From contig JAIOKI010000021.1 in assembly GCA_028335825.1 (NCBI GenBank), forward strand, positions 186,001 to 250,000: a stretch of 64,000 bases of DNA. The letters run 5' to 3'. Both the position numbers and the translations under genes were made by a program. A model generated the notes under the pieces. The model saw nothing but the letters and a program-made list of their open reading frames with translations, searched no databases and was not told the DNA's origin. The stretch comes from Nosema muscidifuracis (Eukaryota; Microsporidia; Nosematidae). Below, one piece after another: positions 62,788 through 64,000 of this stretch; the first letter of the stretch is position 1, and each line of letters starts with the position of its first letter.

Positions 62788-64000
62788 ATGAATCTTGAAC
62801 ATATTTATAAAGATCTTCTTTTAAAAAGAGAAGAACGTGAAGAACACAGAGGTACTATTAAAGGTATATGTGAAGAATATTGTCCATATTTCGAATACCT
62901 TGAAAGAACTATACGTAATGATGTTAACAAATATGAAAAAGATATTTTAATAAAAAAATATAATAGATCATCAGCAGGTAAAACAAAAGCCTTTCCTGAA
63001 GATGTAAGACCTATAAATGTATTAGAAAGTACTTTAAATTATATTCTTAAATTTTGTTATAATGATTTCTCATTAGATTTATACAAATTTGTTGAGAATA
63101 GAACTAGAGCTATAAGATTAGATATATCTATACAAGAATTAGATTGTGATATTACAATATCTATTTTAGAAAAAATATGTAGATTTCATATTTTATATAA
63201 TTATGCTTTATTTGATAACAAACAATTTGAGAGTCATTTAAACCTCGATCAATGTAAAAAAATTCTTGGTACTTTATATGATTTATATACTAAAAGAAAT
63301 TATAAAACTAAATCTACTAATGAAATTGAATTTATTTCCTATTATATATTAATATCATTTGATGATAAATTTCTATTCCTAGATAAATATATTAATTACA
63401 AAAAGATAGTACAAAGTTTTAATATAAAAAATACTTACTCACAGAATAATATATATAACTTTTTTAATATGTCAAGAAAATCAGATTTTTTAAGTTATTG
63501 TATTTTACACAGTTATTTTGATAAAATAAGGTTAAGAGGTATAGAAATATATTCAAAATGTTTTGTTGAAAAGATAGATAGTAATTTTATTAAGAAAATG
63601 TTATATGTAACTGATAATGAGTTAATAAGTCTATGTAAAAAAAATAATATATTTATAGAAGATAATAAAGTAGATTTTAAAAATAAGAATTTATTTGAGA
63701 ATGATAATATTCTTATAAAAGAAAGAAAAGAATATATTGGAATGAATAATCCTTCTTTATTAATTTATATAGGAGATATTGATTATAAAATATTTGAATA
63801 TATACAAAATATTTGGGTTGATCATTTTGTCAATCAGATTTATTTAAATTCTACTAGTATAAAATCAAAAAATATTCCTAAACAAAAAACTAGTATTAAT
63901 ATTTTTATTAATAAAAAAGAAACAGAAAATGATATTTTTAATGTCATAAAAAAAATATATTGTAGACTTACTGCTAAAAATTTTGTATTAGAAATACGTA
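62788..64000 (+). CDS. SAC3: Sac3/GANP-family protein (TREX-2 mRNA export), 3' end outside the window
   Basis: This frame is open from the ATG at 62788 to the window end (404 codons) with no stop. The N-terminus shows the Sac3/GANP signature: GTIKGICEEYCPYFEYLERT (GTCxDMCPExExxxR), then YNRSSAGK (YxRSxAGK), FPEDVRPINVLESTLNYIL (LPxDVRPxxVLxxTLxYLL), and FVENRTRAIRLDISIQEL (FxxDRTRAIRxDxxxQ), followed by ICRFHILYNYAL. Sac3 scaffolds TREX-2 at nuclear pores and couples transcription to mRNA export; Thp3 and GANP share the domain. After residue 150 helical sequence continues with lower similarity. The CCC motif supports the start. It diverges from uL13. The family is certain; which member is less so. 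Confidence 0.88.
   Translation, partial: MNLEHIYKDLLLKREEREEHRGTIKGICEEYCPYFEYLERTIRNDVNKYEKDILIKKYNRSSAGKTKAFPEDVRPINVLESTLNYILKFCYNDFSLDLYKFVENRTRAIRLDISIQELDCDITISILEKICRFHILYNYALFDNKQFESHLNLDQCKKILGTLYDLYTKRNYKTKSTNEIEFISYYILISFDDKFLFLDKYINYKKIVQSFNIKNTYSQNNIYNFFNMSRKSDFLSYCILHSYFDKIRLRGIEIYSKCFVEKIDSNFIKKMLYVTDNELISLCKKNNIFIEDNKVDFKNKNLFENDNILIKERKEYIGMNNPSLLIYIGDIDYKIFEYIQNIWVDHFVNQIYLNSTSIKSKNIPKQKTSINIFINKKETENDIFNVIKKIYCRLTAKNFVLEIR

Overview
The window looks like a chromosome segment of a microsporidian, probably from a TE-rich, larger-genome lineage; I cannot name the genus. Four things support this. The small-subunit rRNA is short (about 1.24 kb). The 5.8S-like segment is fused to the large-subunit rRNA with no ITS2. 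The proteins are compact, intron-free and eukaryotic. A C-run (CCC/CCCC) lies within about 15 bases upstream of most start codons, as is known for microsporidian genes. Base composition is strongly AT-rich. I see no tRNA or 5S gene.

Left part (1-31.5 kb) is a transposon graveyard with one believable host gene, a C-terminally anchored membrane protein at 7.36-8.2 kb. It holds decayed copies of one LINE family with a restriction-like endonuclease (R2/R4/NeSL-like) on both strands, three Ty3/gypsy fossils, a Tc1-type transposon nested in a LINE, and a Merlin (IS1016-like) transposon nested in a piggyBac-like transposon.

Middle part (31.5-42.2 kb) holds a GC-richer spacer, one rDNA unit (SSU, a short repetitive ITS, 5.8S/LSU fusion), and about 120 bases later a LINE with two overlapping open frames (ORF1 of 640 aa; ORF2 of 1236 aa with an APE-type endonuclease, reverse transcriptase and a C-terminal zinc motif). 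This LINE is of a different type from the dead ones on the left and looks whole.

Right part (42.2-64 kb) is gene-dense. In order it carries phosphomannomutase (-), glycerol-3-phosphate dehydrogenase (-), an RPB11/RPC19-type polymerase subunit (-), a Ypi1-type PP1 inhibitor (-), a dUTPase-like protein (-), acetyl-CoA synthetase (+), DNA polymerase kappa (+), a charged protein of unknown function (-), Cdc20 (-), Rpf2 (+), a putative secreted Cys/Pro-repeat protein (+), an RRM protein (-), an acyltransferase (-), ribosomal protein uL13 (-) and the 5' part of Sac3 (+), which runs off the window. AT-rich tandem repeats of roughly 45-75 bp fill several gaps between these genes. The functions are core ones: sugar and lipid metabolism, transcription, ribosome assembly, mRNA export, cell cycle and DNA damage tolerance. 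They do not form an operon-like pathway. The 48-50.4 kb gap contains what looks like a decayed gene that still has a start-site motif.
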